64,000 nucleotides of DNA. Origin: Arthrobacter sp. zg-Y820 (GTDB lineage Bacteria > Actinomycetota > Actinomycetes > Actinomycetales > Micrococcaceae). Shown here piece by piece: positions 40,622-48,158 of this stretch. Location: contig NZ_CP126247.1 in NCBI RefSeq assembly GCF_030142155.1, positions 1,116,001-1,180,000 on the forward strand, written 5' to 3'. A model generated the notes under the pieces. The model was not told the DNA's origin, searched no databases, and saw nothing but the letters and a program-made list of their open reading frames with translations. How positions within the stretch are numbered: the stretch's first letter is position 1; every line of letters begins with the position of its first letter. Both the position numbers and the translations under genes were made by a program.

Positions 40622-41938
40622 ATGTCAGGAAACTGGTCATTCGAAACCCGTCAGATCCATGTGGGACAGGAGCCCGACGCCGTCACCGGCGCCCGCGCGC
40701 TGCCCATCTACCAAACCACCTCGTTCGTCTTTCCCAGCGCCGAGGCTGCGGCCAACCGGTTTGCGCTGGCTGAGCTGGAGCCGATCTACACCCGCATCGG
40801 CAACCCCACCCAGGAAGCGGTGGAAAAGCGCATCGCTTCCCTGGAGGGTGGGCTCGGGGCGCTGCTGCTCGCGTCCGGGCAGGCCGCGGAGACCGTCGCG
40901 ATCCTCAATCTGGCCGAGGCCGGAGACCACATCGTCGCCAGCCCCAGCCTGTACGGCGGCACCTACAACCTGTTCAAGCACACCCTGAAAAAGTTCGGCA
41001 TCGCCGTGACGTTCGTGGCGGATCCGGACAACCTGGAGCAGTGGCGCGCCGCCGTGCAGCCCAACACCAAGGCCTTCTTCGGGGAAGTGGTCTCCAACCC
41101 GCGCCAGGACGTGCTGGACCTCGAAGGCATCAGCGCCGTCGCGCACGAGGCCGGAGTGCCGCTGATCGTGGACAACACGCTCTCCACGCCCTACCTGATC
41201 CGGCCCATCGAATGGGGTGCGGACATCGTGGTGCACTCGGCCACGAAGTACCTGGGCGGGCACGGCAACTCGATCGCCGGCGTCATCGTGGATTCGGGCA
41301 ACTTCGACTTCGGCGCCGATCCGGAGAAATTCCCCGGCTTCAACACCCCGGATGAGAGCTACAACGGGCTGGTCTACGCCCGCGACCTCGGCGCCAACGG
41401 CCTTTTGGGCGCCAACCTCGCCTACATCCTCAAGGCCCGGGTGCAGCTGCTCCGCGACCTCGGACCGGCCGTCTCCCCGTTCAACGCGTTCCTGATTGCC
41501 CAGGGCCTGGAGACGCTGAGCCTGCGGATGGACCGTCACGTCGCCAACGCCGTGGCCGTCGCGAACTGGCTCGAAGCGCACGACGACGTCATCTCCGTCG
41601 CGTACGCCGGCCTGGAATCCAGCCCGTGGTACGAACGCGGGCGCAAGTACGGGCCGCGCGGCACCGGTGCCATTGTTTCCTTCGACATCACCGGCGGCAT
41701 TGAGGCGGGGAAGCGCTTCGTGGATGCCCTCGAGCTGCACTCCCATGTGGCCAACGTGGGCGACGTGCGCTCGTTGGTGATCCATCCGGCGTCGACCACG
41801 CACAGCCAGCTCGGGGCCGAGGCGCAGCTCGCTGCCGGTGTCAGCCCCGGACTGGTCCGGCTGTCGGTGGGGATTGAGCACGTTGATGACATCATCGCCG
41901 ACCTCGACGCCGGCTTCCGCGCCGCCAAGGGAGCGTAG
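40622..41938 (+). CDS. metY: O-acetylhomoserine aminocarboxypropyltransferase (bifunctional O-acetylhomoserine/serine sulfhydrylase)
   Basis: 438 aa PLP enzyme of the Cys/Met metabolism family. It joins O-acetylhomoserine with sulfide to form homocysteine. PLP lysine K209 in HSATKYLGGHG; the aromatic YTRIGNPT and Ser/Thr ASGQAAETVAI contact the cofactor phosphate. RBS AGGGAGC before ATG 40622. Regulated by the SAM-IV riboswitch 104 bp upstream; metX follows after 8 bp and supplies its substrate. Confidence 0.96.
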   Translation: MSGNWSFETRQIHVGQEPDAVTGARALPIYQTTSFVFPSAEAAANRFALAELEPIYTRIGNPTQEAVEKRIASLEGGLGALLLASGQAAETVAILNLAEAGDHIVASPSLYGGTYNLFKHTLKKFGIAVTFVADPDNLEQWRAAVQPNTKAFFGEVVSNPRQDVLDLEGISAVAHEAGVPLIVDNTLSTPYLIRPIEWGADIVVHSATKYLGGHGNSIAGVIVDSGNFDFGADPEKFPGFNTPDESYNGLVYARDLGANGLLGANLAYILKARVQLLRDLGPAVSPFNAFLIAQGLETLSLRMDRHVANAVAVANWLEAHDDVISVAYAGLESSPWYERGRKYGPRGTGAIVSFDITGGIEAGKRFVDALELHSHVANVGDVRSLVIHPASTTHSQLGAEAQLAAGVSPGLVRLSVGIEHVDDIIADLDAGFRAAKGA

Positions 41939-41946
41939 CGGTTAGC

Positions 41947-43140
41947 GTGGCAGTGCCTTCACCCCGGAACACCGTCCTTTCCGGTTCCACCGCGTCCGAT
42001 TCGGCTGCGCCGTTGAGCGTTCCGACGGCGCCGCAGCACCCCACCCCGGCCCCGGACGGGGTGCTGCTCCACGCCAAGATCGGTAGCCTGGAGCTGGAAA
42101 CCGGCGGGCGCCTGCCCCAGGTTTCCCTCGCCTATGAGACGTGGGGGCAGCTGAACGACGACGCCTCCAACGCCGTCCTGATCTGCCACGCCCTCACCGG
42201 CAGCACCCACGTGGCCCGGGGGGATTCCGAGGAGGACGGCTGGTGGGACACCCTGGTGGGTCCCGGAAAAACCGTCGACACCAACCGGTTTTACGTCGTC
42301 TCGATCAACATGCTCGGCGGCTGTTACGGATCCACCGGGCCGTCCTCGGCTGATCCGCAGGGCCTGCCCTGGGGCTCGCGCTTTCCGTTTGTCACGGTCC
42401 GCGACTCGGTCCGCGCCGAGGCGCGGCTGGCGGACCTGCTCGGCATCCGGAGCTGGCACACGGTGCTGGGCGGCTCGCTCGGCGGGGCGCGGGCCCTGGA
42501 GTGGGCCGTCACCGAACCCGCCCGGGTGCGGCGCTGCGCCGTGATCGCGTGCACGGCGGCCAGCTCCGCGGAACAGATTGCCTTTGGCCAGGCGCAGCTC
42601 GAAGCCATCCGGCTGGATCCGCATTTCAACGGCGGTGATTACTACAACGGCAGGACGCCGGCGGCCGGGCTGGGCCTGGCCCGGCGCATCGCGCACATCA
42701 CCTACCGCTCGGAGCCGGAACTGGAATACCGTTTCGGGCATGAACCGCAGCCGCAGGAGGATCCGTTGGGATCTGCCCTGTCGGCGGGCCGGGGACGCTA
42801 TGCCGTGGAGAGCTACCTGGACCATCAGGCCCGGAAGCTCGTGGACCGGTTCGACGCCAACAGCTACCTGGTGCTGACCGAAGCACTGATGAGCCACGAC
42901 GTCGCCCGCGGCCGCGGACCGCTGGAGCAGGCCCTGGCCGGCGTCACCGCCGAGTTCTTCATTGCCGCCGTGGACTCGGACCGGCTCTACTTTCCGCAGC
43001 AATCCGAGGTTCTGGCCGCGGCCTTGCCCGGAGACACAACGGTGCACATGATTTCCGCTCCCATCGGCCACGACGGGTTCCTGACCGACGTCGAGCAGCT
43101 TGGAGTGCCGCTGCGCCAGCGGTTCTTCGGGCCGGCCTGA
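41947..43140 (+). CDS. metX: Homoserine O-acetyltransferase
   Basis: 397 aa alpha/beta hydrolase. Acetylates homoserine using acetyl-CoA, making the substrate of MetY. Triad S177 (GGSLGGARALEW), D345 (DSDRLY) and H375 (IGHDGF). A Pro/Ala/Ser-rich N-terminus of about 35 residues precedes the fold. GTG start 8 bp after metY. Confidence 0.95.
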   Translation: MAVPSPRNTVLSGSTASDSAAPLSVPTAPQHPTPAPDGVLLHAKIGSLELETGGRLPQVSLAYETWGQLNDDASNAVLICHALTGSTHVARGDSEEDGWWDTLVGPGKTVDTNRFYVVSINMLGGCYGSTGPSSADPQGLPWGSRFPFVTVRDSVRAEARLADLLGIRSWHTVLGGSLGGARALEWAVTEPARVRRCAVIACTAASSAEQIAFGQAQLEAIRLDPHFNGGDYYNGRTPAAGLGLARRIAHITYRSEPELEYRFGHEPQPQEDPLGSALSAGRGRYAVESYLDHQARKLVDRFDANSYLVLTEALMSHDVARGRGPLEQALAGVTAEFFIAAVDSDRLYFPQQSEVLAAALPGDTTVHMISAPIGHDGFLTDVEQLGVPLRQRFFGPA

Positions 43141-43213
43141 TCCCGCGGGGCGCACTGCTCTTGCCAAGCCGGGCCGGCCATGGCAGAACAGGGTGTCATG
43201 GAAGAGCAACGTC

Positions 43214-43750
43214 ATGGGTGATTCGATCCGGGTGTCGGCCCAGGCCCAGTGTGCCCCGGCGGACCTCTGGCACGCGCTGGTGGACAACCGGGCCGTGTGG
43301 TGGCCGGAAATGGACTTCACCGCCAGCCCCGGAGCTCCGCTCACCGAGCGTCCGGCGGAGCACCCGCACGGCGCCGGGTACGACGGCGGTGGTGGCGGCG
43401 GCGATGACGACGACGGCGGCGGCTTCGTTGGTGGCGGCGTTGCCGGCGTCGGGGGCGGCGTCCCCGGGGCCGAGCAGCGGGCGACGGGAACTGTGCTGGC
43501 CGTGGCCCGGGATCGGCTTCTGTCCTTCCGCTGGACCAAACCCGGCTGGAACGCCCACACCGTCGTGAGCTTCCTGCTCGATGCCGTACCCGGGCCGGAC
43601 GCGGAAACGGACTACACCGATGTCGTGATCACCGAAAGCGGCCTCGGCATCCTGACAGCCGGCGAGGAGGTGGCCCGGATCCACACGGAGGACTGGGCCG
43701 ACCATCTCGCCGCCCTCATCCGGCTGGCCGAAGAAGCAGTAGCGGGCTGA
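43214..43750 (+). CDS. SRPBCC/AHSA1-like protein
   Basis: 178 aa. Helix-grip fold pattern: IRVSAQAQCAPADLWHALVDNRAVWWPEMDF, then FRWTKPGWNAHTVVSFLLD and HTEDWADHLAALIRLAEEA. A stretch of Gly, Asp and Val (about 55-85) encoded by GGT/GGC repeats interrupts the domain between the first and second strands. It could bind a small ligand; no function can be assigned. RBS GGAAGAG before ATG 43214. The upstream part of the open frame overlaps metX and is not used. Confidence 0.78.
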   Translation: MGDSIRVSAQAQCAPADLWHALVDNRAVWWPEMDFTASPGAPLTERPAEHPHGAGYDGGGGGGDDDDGGGFVGGGVAGVGGGVPGAEQRATGTVLAVARDRLLSFRWTKPGWNAHTVVSFLLDAVPGPDAETDYTDVVITESGLGILTAGEEVARIHTEDWADHLAALIRLAEEAVAG

Positions 43751-43843
43751 ACTGGCAAGGACTTCTACCTATTTTCGATGCAAACATTTTGACGGAGAAA
43801 TTTTGCAGATTTCAGGGCACCTCACCTCGCGCTTGAGACAGTG

Positions 43844-43856
43844 TAAGATACCGATA
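43844..43856 (+). promoter_or_regulatory. -10 box placing the 5' end at the tRNA-like gene
   Basis: TAAGAT (43844-43849), then 7 bases to G43857, the first base of the acceptor stem. A -35 box is not clear (TTGAGA at 43833 is too near). Confidence 0.4.
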
Positions 43857-43953
43857 GCGCCAGAGGTCAATTGGTAAGACGCCCGCCTTCAAACGGCATT
43901 TTTGAAGAGCCTCTTTAGAGCGGGAGAAGTGCGTTCAACTCGCACCTGGCGCA
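43857..43953 (+). tRNA. tRNA-like gene, UCA anticodon, 26-nt insertion in the anticodon loop
   Basis: Acceptor GCGCCAG/CTGGCGC (7 bp), D arm GTC-AATTGGTAA-GAC, T arm GTGCG-TTCAACT-CGCAC and variable loop AGAA all fit a class I tRNA; A discriminator 43953, no CCA encoded. The anticodon stem CCCGC (43882-43886) / GCGGG (43920-43924) encloses 33 nt. Removing 26 of them (43893-43918 or one base later) leaves the loop CTTCAAA: U33, anticodon UCA (43889-43891), A37. The insertion holds TTTGAAG (43901-43907), the exact complement of CTTCAAA (43887-43893), so in the unspliced form the anticodon is paired. Position 8 is A instead of U. UCA reads UGA (opal suppressor or Sec type). A Leu(CAA) reading allows only 3 bp of anticodon stem. 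Not a typical Sec tRNA: no long variable arm. Confidence 0.72.
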
Positions 43954-43954
43954 C

Positions 43955-44932
43955 ATGTCTATGGGGTTAGTTCTGAGGAGCAGTCGCGGACGCAAGTTGT
44001 TTAAGATGATGGTTGGTCAAAATAACCACTTTCTGATTACGATCTGTGTAGGGCTCGACGCCGTTGAGCGGGGCGTAGCCACGTTGCCCGGCAAATTTCG
44101 GACGTCGTGGAGCCCAAAGGATAAGCAGGCATCTAGTCGTCGGAGTCGAGATTTTGCGATAAAGGCGACGCTTATCTGGCTTTGTGACGCTGTTGATGCT
44201 TACTTACGAACTGGGCTGGAGGAGCCTTCTCTGTTCCCGCAGTCTTTGCGTGACAAGATCGAGTCAGCACGAAGTAACGACAAGACTGGCGTCAGTGACA
44301 GGTTGCAGATAGTTTCGCAACACGCAAATCTATCTGAGAGCGACGCGTACTATCTCACTCAGGTAGCCCTTGTCTGGCGAAACCGTGTGACGCACTACAA
44401 GCCAAGAAATCGCGTTGCATCCCTCCACGTGAAAGCGTTGATGAAAGACGCGGAGTCAATACGTGAAGGGTATCAGGGCCTTGATGTTGTTCGCCTGATC
44501 GAGCATGCAGAAAAGGCAGAACCCGAGGCGCCGACCTTCAAGGAGATAACCGCTCTTATTCGTGCTGCGCACCGTCTTATTCAAGATCTTGATGAGAAAC
44601 TCATAGATGGGATGGATATGGACGCCTATCTCCAGCAACTTATTGTGGGCTATGTTAGGGCCGAAGATGTTGATGACCAGGTCAAACGATCTGGAACGCG
44701 CATAACCCGTGTTCAGAATATCTGGGGTAAGCAAGACTCCACCGCGTCTGATGGTAGGCAGTCTTCTCGTCGTGCTTCTGCCCTAATTCAGGTGGGCCTG
44801 AACGGCGGTATGGCCCCCGTGCGGGACGGAGATTCGAATGGCACGTCCGTCCAGTTATTGGATGAACTCGTCATTCTCAGCCCTGCCGAAGTCTTCAAAC
44901 GATTTGTTGAAATAGATGAGGTAGGGGAGTAG
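43955..44932 (+). CDS. HEPN-type putative ribonuclease, foreign-looking
   Basis: 325 aa, mostly helical. Residues 142-147 read R-N-R-V-T-H, the RNxxxH (Rx4-6H) catalytic motif of HEPN RNases, preceded by the helix TQVALVW. This motif is used by toxins and defence proteins that cut tRNA or mRNA (RnlA, PrrC, Cas13 class). The rest is not recognised. Composition is near 50% GC, with stretches near 43%, and uses codons such as TTA and ATA that neighbours avoid, so it is probably acquired. ATG 43955 lies one base after the tRNA-like gene; no ribosome site precedes it, so trimming the tRNA 3' end would leave a leaderless message. Other in-frame starts (43961, 44006) are possible. No relatives were searched. 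Confidence 0.75.
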   Translation: MSMGLVLRSSRGRKLFKMMVGQNNHFLITICVGLDAVERGVATLPGKFRTSWSPKDKQASSRRSRDFAIKATLIWLCDAVDAYLRTGLEEPSLFPQSLRDKIESARSNDKTGVSDRLQIVSQHANLSESDAYYLTQVALVWRNRVTHYKPRNRVASLHVKALMKDAESIREGYQGLDVVRLIEHAEKAEPEAPTFKEITALIRAAHRLIQDLDEKLIDGMDMDAYLQQLIVGYVRAEDVDDQVKRSGTRITRVQNIWGKQDSTASDGRQSSRRASALIQVGLNGGMAPVRDGDSNGTSVQLLDELVILSPAEVFKRFVEIDEVGE

Positions 44933-44934
44933 TT

Positions 44935-44980
44935 AGCCTTCCTCTCAACCTTTGAGTCACTCTTCCGACTTTTGAAGGCT
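44935..44980. repeat. Short inverted repeat after the HEPN-type gene
   Basis: AGCCTTC (44935-44941) and GAAGGCT (44974-44980), three bases after the stop; possibly the end of the transcript. Confidence 0.4.
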
Positions 44981-45096
44981 CAGCCCAACAGCGAGTGCCG
45001 AACTGGCTGGCTGCCGCCTGCTTCGTCGGCTGCAAGTGGATCGGTCCAGTATTAGCTGACGACGCCCTCGTCGGTTTTGATCCTGGCCGAGGCCGG

Positions 45097-46032
45097 TCAG
45101 TCCGCCGAACCCGGCGGCATGCCCTGCCCGCCGAACATCGGTCCGGCGTCGGGACGCTTGGCGGCAATTCCGTCGCCGGAGGACCGGTGGCGGACCCGGC
45201 GCACCACCCACGGCATGAAGTACTCGCGGGCCCAAGAAAGATCCTCGGTGCGGGCCGTCCGCCAGTTCTTGGCCTGCAGCGGTTTCGGTTCCGAGGGCTC
45301 CAGGGTGTGCGCGACGGCGAGCGTGTCCAGCACCATCATCGCAATGGTGTGATGGCCCAGCGGTGAAAAGTGCAGCCGGTCCGGTGCCCACATTTCCCGG
45401 TTGCTCAGCTCACGCAGCGCCCACATGTCCGCGATCACGACGTCGCGGCGGGCGGCGATGGTCCGGAGGTTTTCGTTGTAGACGGCCACCCGTGCCCGGA
45501 CGCTGCCGAGCACCGGGGTGGTGCCCAGGTCCGGGCCGGTGAAGAGGACCACCGTGGCCCCGCTGCCGGCCAGCCGGGCGATTGCCGCGTCCATCTTTTC
45601 GGCGAGCTTGTCCGGATCGCCGCCGGGGCGGATCACGTCGTTGCCGCCGGCGCAGATGGTCACCAGGTCCGGCCGCAGGTCCAGCGCCGGTTGCAGCTGT
45701 TCTTCAATGATCTTGTTCAGCAGCCGTCCGCGGATGGCAAGGTTGGCGTAGGCGAAGTTGTCCCGGTCGCGCGCCAGCTCCTCGGCCACCCGGTCAGCCC
45801 AGCCGCGATGTCCGCCGGGGCTGTCCGGATTCGGGTCGCCAATCCCTTCGGTGAAGGAATCTCCGAGGGCAACAAACCGGTGCCACGGGTGCGGCGAATC
45901 AGCTTCGGCTACGCTCAGCGGATCAGTTCCGGGATCGTTCACCCGGGCGCTTGGCGCTGCTGCAATGGCGGCCGCGGCGGCTGCCGTCGACGAGGGAAGG
46001 AAGCTGTCCTGAGGATGCGATGGAGAAGTCAC
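45097..46032 (-). CDS. SGNH/GDSL hydrolase
   Basis: 311 aa. GDS block FVALGDSFTEGIGDP with the nucleophile Ser, G in YANLAIRGR, N in ICAGGNDVIRPGG, and D/H in APDRLHFSPLGH: the four SGNH blocks are present. The N-terminus (first about 45 residues, Ala-rich) is not a clear signal peptide. The substrate is an ester of unknown type. Start GTG 46032 is fixed by a -10 box. Confidence 0.9.
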   Translation of the reverse strand: MTSPSHPQDSFLPSSTAAAAAAIAAAPSARVNDPGTDPLSVAEADSPHPWHRFVALGDSFTEGIGDPNPDSPGGHRGWADRVAEELARDRDNFAYANLAIRGRLLNKIIEEQLQPALDLRPDLVTICAGGNDVIRPGGDPDKLAEKMDAAIARLAGSGATVVLFTGPDLGTTPVLGSVRARVAVYNENLRTIAARRDVVIADMWALRELSNREMWAPDRLHFSPLGHHTIAMMVLDTLAVAHTLEPSEPKPLQAKNWRTARTEDLSWAREYFMPWVVRRVRHRSSGDGIAAKRPDAGPMFGGQGMPPGSAD

Positions 46033-46044
46033 GGCTCCATCCTG
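46033..46044 (-). promoter_or_regulatory. -10 box of leaderless SGNH hydrolase gene
   Basis: CAGGAT (46044-46039, minus strand), 6 bases before GTG 46032. The two divergent genes have start codons about 75 bp apart. Confidence 0.6.
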
Positions 46045-46093
46045 CCAAGCGGGACCCCGGCTACGCGACCGTAGGTTCCGGAAGCGGCCGTGC

Positions 46094-46106
46094 CAAAATG
46101 AATGTC
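46094..46106 (+). promoter_or_regulatory. -10 box of leaderless esterase gene
   Basis: CAAAAT (46094-46099), 7 bases before ATG 46107. Confidence 0.5.
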
Positions 46107-46757
46107 ATGCCTACAACAGCTCCCTGGAATCCCACTGTCCTTTGGTCCAAGCCGGAAGCCGAGCGTGCCGGAACGCCGCTGCTCGTCCTCTTCCACGGCT
46201 ACCTCGCCAACGAGGAAGACTTGATGGGGTTGGCGGACTATCTGCCCTCCGAGTTCACGATCGTCTCGGTCCGTGCACCGCAGGCCCAGGGCCCGGGTTA
46301 CACCTGGTTCCCGCTCATGAGCGACGGTGATTTCTCCGTGCAGCGCGTGGTGGATGCCGTGCGCGATGTCTCCGACTGGCTGGACAGTGTCCGGGGCGAG
46401 CACAGCAGCGTCTCGCTGCTGGGCTTCTCGATGGGCATGGCAGTGGCGAGCACGCTGCTGCGGCACCGCCCCGCCGACTTTGCCGCCGTCGTCGGGCTTT
46501 CCGGGTTCGTGGTGCCGTCGGAGGGCAATCCGTTCTTCTCCGACGACGACCTCGCCGCCGGCGGCGTGCCGTTCTTCTGGGGCCGGGACCAGGCCGATCC
46601 GGTGATCGATGCGCCGCGCATCGAGTTCACCCACGCCTGGCTCAACGAGCACACCGCGCTGACCAAGATTCTGTACTCGAACATGGGGCACGGGATCAAC
46701 ATGCAGGAACTCGGGCATGTGAAGGAGTTCCTCACCCATCTGGTGCTCAAGGGCTGA
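46107..46757 (+). CDS. Phospholipase/carboxylesterase (alpha/beta hydrolase)
   Basis: 216 aa. Oxyanion region LLVLFHGYLANEEDL, nucleophile Ser in LLGFSMGMAVA, Asp in the WGRDQADPVI segment and His in MGHGINM. Fits the YpfH/carboxylesterase family. The substrate is unknown. Start 46107 from the -10 box; an ATG at 46098 is also in frame. Confidence 0.9.
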   Translation: MPTTAPWNPTVLWSKPEAERAGTPLLVLFHGYLANEEDLMGLADYLPSEFTIVSVRAPQAQGPGYTWFPLMSDGDFSVQRVVDAVRDVSDWLDSVRGEHSSVSLLGFSMGMAVASTLLRHRPADFAAVVGLSGFVVPSEGNPFFSDDDLAAGGVPFFWGRDQADPVIDAPRIEFTHAWLNEHTALTKILYSNMGHGINMQELGHVKEFLTHLVLKG

Positions 46758-46800
46758 GGCTTCCGCCGGCCCGAGCCTCAACCCGCTCAGACGGCGGTAA

Positions 46801-47031
46801 TCAGCCCTCTTTAACGATGCGGATCGCTTCACCGTTGACCGAGACGATGTCGCCGGGGTGCAGCTGGCGGCCGCGGCGTTCCTCGATCGCGTCGTTGACT
46901 TTCACCAGGCCGTCTTCGATGAATTGCTTGGCCTGGATGCCGTCTTCGGCCAGGCTGGCCAGCTTGAGCAGCTGCCCCAGGCGGATCATGTCGTCGCGGA
47001 TGGGAAGGTCTTGGGGGTCAATAGAACTCAT
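46801..47031 (-). CDS. S4 domain RNA-binding protein
   Basis: 76 aa, a single S4 domain (RLGQLLKLASLAEDGIQAKQFIEDGLVKVN, ending VSVNGEAIRI). Resembles YbcJ/YaaA-type small RNA-binding proteins. The partner RNA is unknown. The long open frame beginning at 47274 is not needed. Start at 47031 after the -10 box 6 bases upstream. Confidence 0.88.
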   Translation of the reverse strand: MSSIDPQDLPIRDDMIRLGQLLKLASLAEDGIQAKQFIEDGLVKVNDAIEERRGRQLHPGDIVSVNGEAIRIVKEG

Positions 47032-47043
47032 ACCTCCATTCTG
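47032..47043 (-). promoter_or_regulatory. -10 box of leaderless S4 gene
   Basis: CAGAAT (47043-47038, minus strand), 6 bases before ATG; GGAGGT abuts the ATG and is too near to act as a usual Shine-Dalgarno. Confidence 0.5.
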
Positions 47044-47089
47044 CCCGACAATGTCCGTCGCCGATTCCGGCAGCGGCTTGGTCCTGCCG

Positions 47090-47101
47090 TAGGGTTGGTG
47101 C
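47090..47101 (+). promoter_or_regulatory. -10 box of leaderless transporter gene
   Basis: TAGGGT (47090-47095), 6 bases before GTG 47102. Confidence 0.55.
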
Positions 47102-48073
47102 GTGCCAAATGCTGTGCGAATCAATCCCCTGATCGGTCTTCCCCTCGCTGTCCTGGCCGGGACGGCCATTCCTGCCCAGGCCCGGGTGAACGGTGCCCTG
47201 CGCGAGGAACTCAACGACGGGCTGGCCGCCGCCCTGGTCAGCTTCACCGTGGGGTTGGTGGTCATGATCATCATTTCCGCGGTGCTGCCGCGCGGACGCG
47301 CCGGCGCCGCCCAGCTGCTCCCGGCCCTGCGGGAGCGGCGCTTTCCGCGCTACTACGTGCTGGCCGGTGCCATCGGCGGCTACTTTGTGCTCTCCCAGAC
47401 CCTGACCGTCGCCGTCCTGGGGGTTGCCGTCTTCACGGTGGCCGCCGTCGCCGGCCAGACCATGACCGGGCTGGTGGTGGACCGCCTGGGCATCGGCCCG
47501 GCCGGAAAGAAGGCGCTGACGGTGATGCGCGTGGTCGGCGCGGTGCTGACCATAGCCGCCGTCGCCTGGGCGGTGAGCCCCAAACTCAGCGGAGCCTCGG
47601 CGGCCTCGGAGCTGCTGCTCCCGGTGCTGCTGCCGCTGACGGCCGGCATGCTGATGAGCTTCCAGCAGGCGATGAACGGCACCACCGGCATGCACTACGG
47701 CACGCCCATCACCGCCACCCTGGTCAACTTCATCGCCGGTTCCGCGGTCCTGCTGCTGTTCTGGCTGGCCAAGGTGGCAGTGTCCGGTTTCGGTGAGCCG
47801 CTGCCGGGGGAGTGGTACCTGTATCTGGGCGGACCGCTGGGCTGCGTGTTCATCGGGCTGAGTGCCCTGCTGGTGCGCAGCCTGGGTGTGCTGCTGACCA
47901 GTCTGGGCATGATCGGCGGCCAGCTGGTCGGGTCACTCCTGCTCGATATTTTCCTGCCCGCGCCCGGCAGCGTGGTGGTGGCGGCCACCGTCCTGGGCAC
48001 CCTGCTGACACTGGCCGCAATCGTGATCGCCACCCTGCCCTGGAACATGCCGGGCGTCCTGCGCCGCCGCTGA
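47102..48073 (+). CDS. DMT family transporter (DUF606/YdcZ type), copy 1
   Basis: 323 aa with about ten membrane helices in two similar halves: LAGTAIPAQARVNGALREEL / SFQQAMNGTTGMHYGTPITATLVNF. This is a fused double form of the DUF606 (YdcZ) family. Solute unknown. Clear tandem copy of the next gene. Confidence 0.88.
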   Translation: MPNAVRINPLIGLPLAVLAGTAIPAQARVNGALREELNDGLAAALVSFTVGLVVMIIISAVLPRGRAGAAQLLPALRERRFPRYYVLAGAIGGYFVLSQTLTVAVLGVAVFTVAAVAGQTMTGLVVDRLGIGPAGKKALTVMRVVGAVLTIAAVAWAVSPKLSGASAASELLLPVLLPLTAGMLMSFQQAMNGTTGMHYGTPITATLVNFIAGSAVLLLFWLAKVAVSGFGEPLPGEWYLYLGGPLGCVFIGLSALLVRSLGVLLTSLGMIGGQLVGSLLLDIFLPAPGSVVVAATVLGTLLTLAAIVIATLPWNMPGVLRRR

Positions 48074-48146
48074 GGCGCCGCCGCTGAGGCGGCCGCCGCT
48101 GCGCCCGGACGGCCCGCAACAATGCGGCTTCGGTGCGGCTCACCCC

Positions 48147-48158
48147 TAGGCTGATGGC
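48147..48158 (+). promoter_or_regulatory. -10 box of leaderless transporter gene, copy 2
   Basis: TAGGCT (48147-48152), 6 bases before GTG 48159. Confidence 0.55.

Noticed and set aside
43857..43953. Ordinary tRNA-Leu (CAA) or tRNA-Sec
   Set aside because: Leu reading gives only 3 bp in the anticodon stem and no proper long variable arm; Sec needs an 8-bp acceptor, longer D stem and long variable arm. The class I fold with an inserted anticodon loop is better in all arms.
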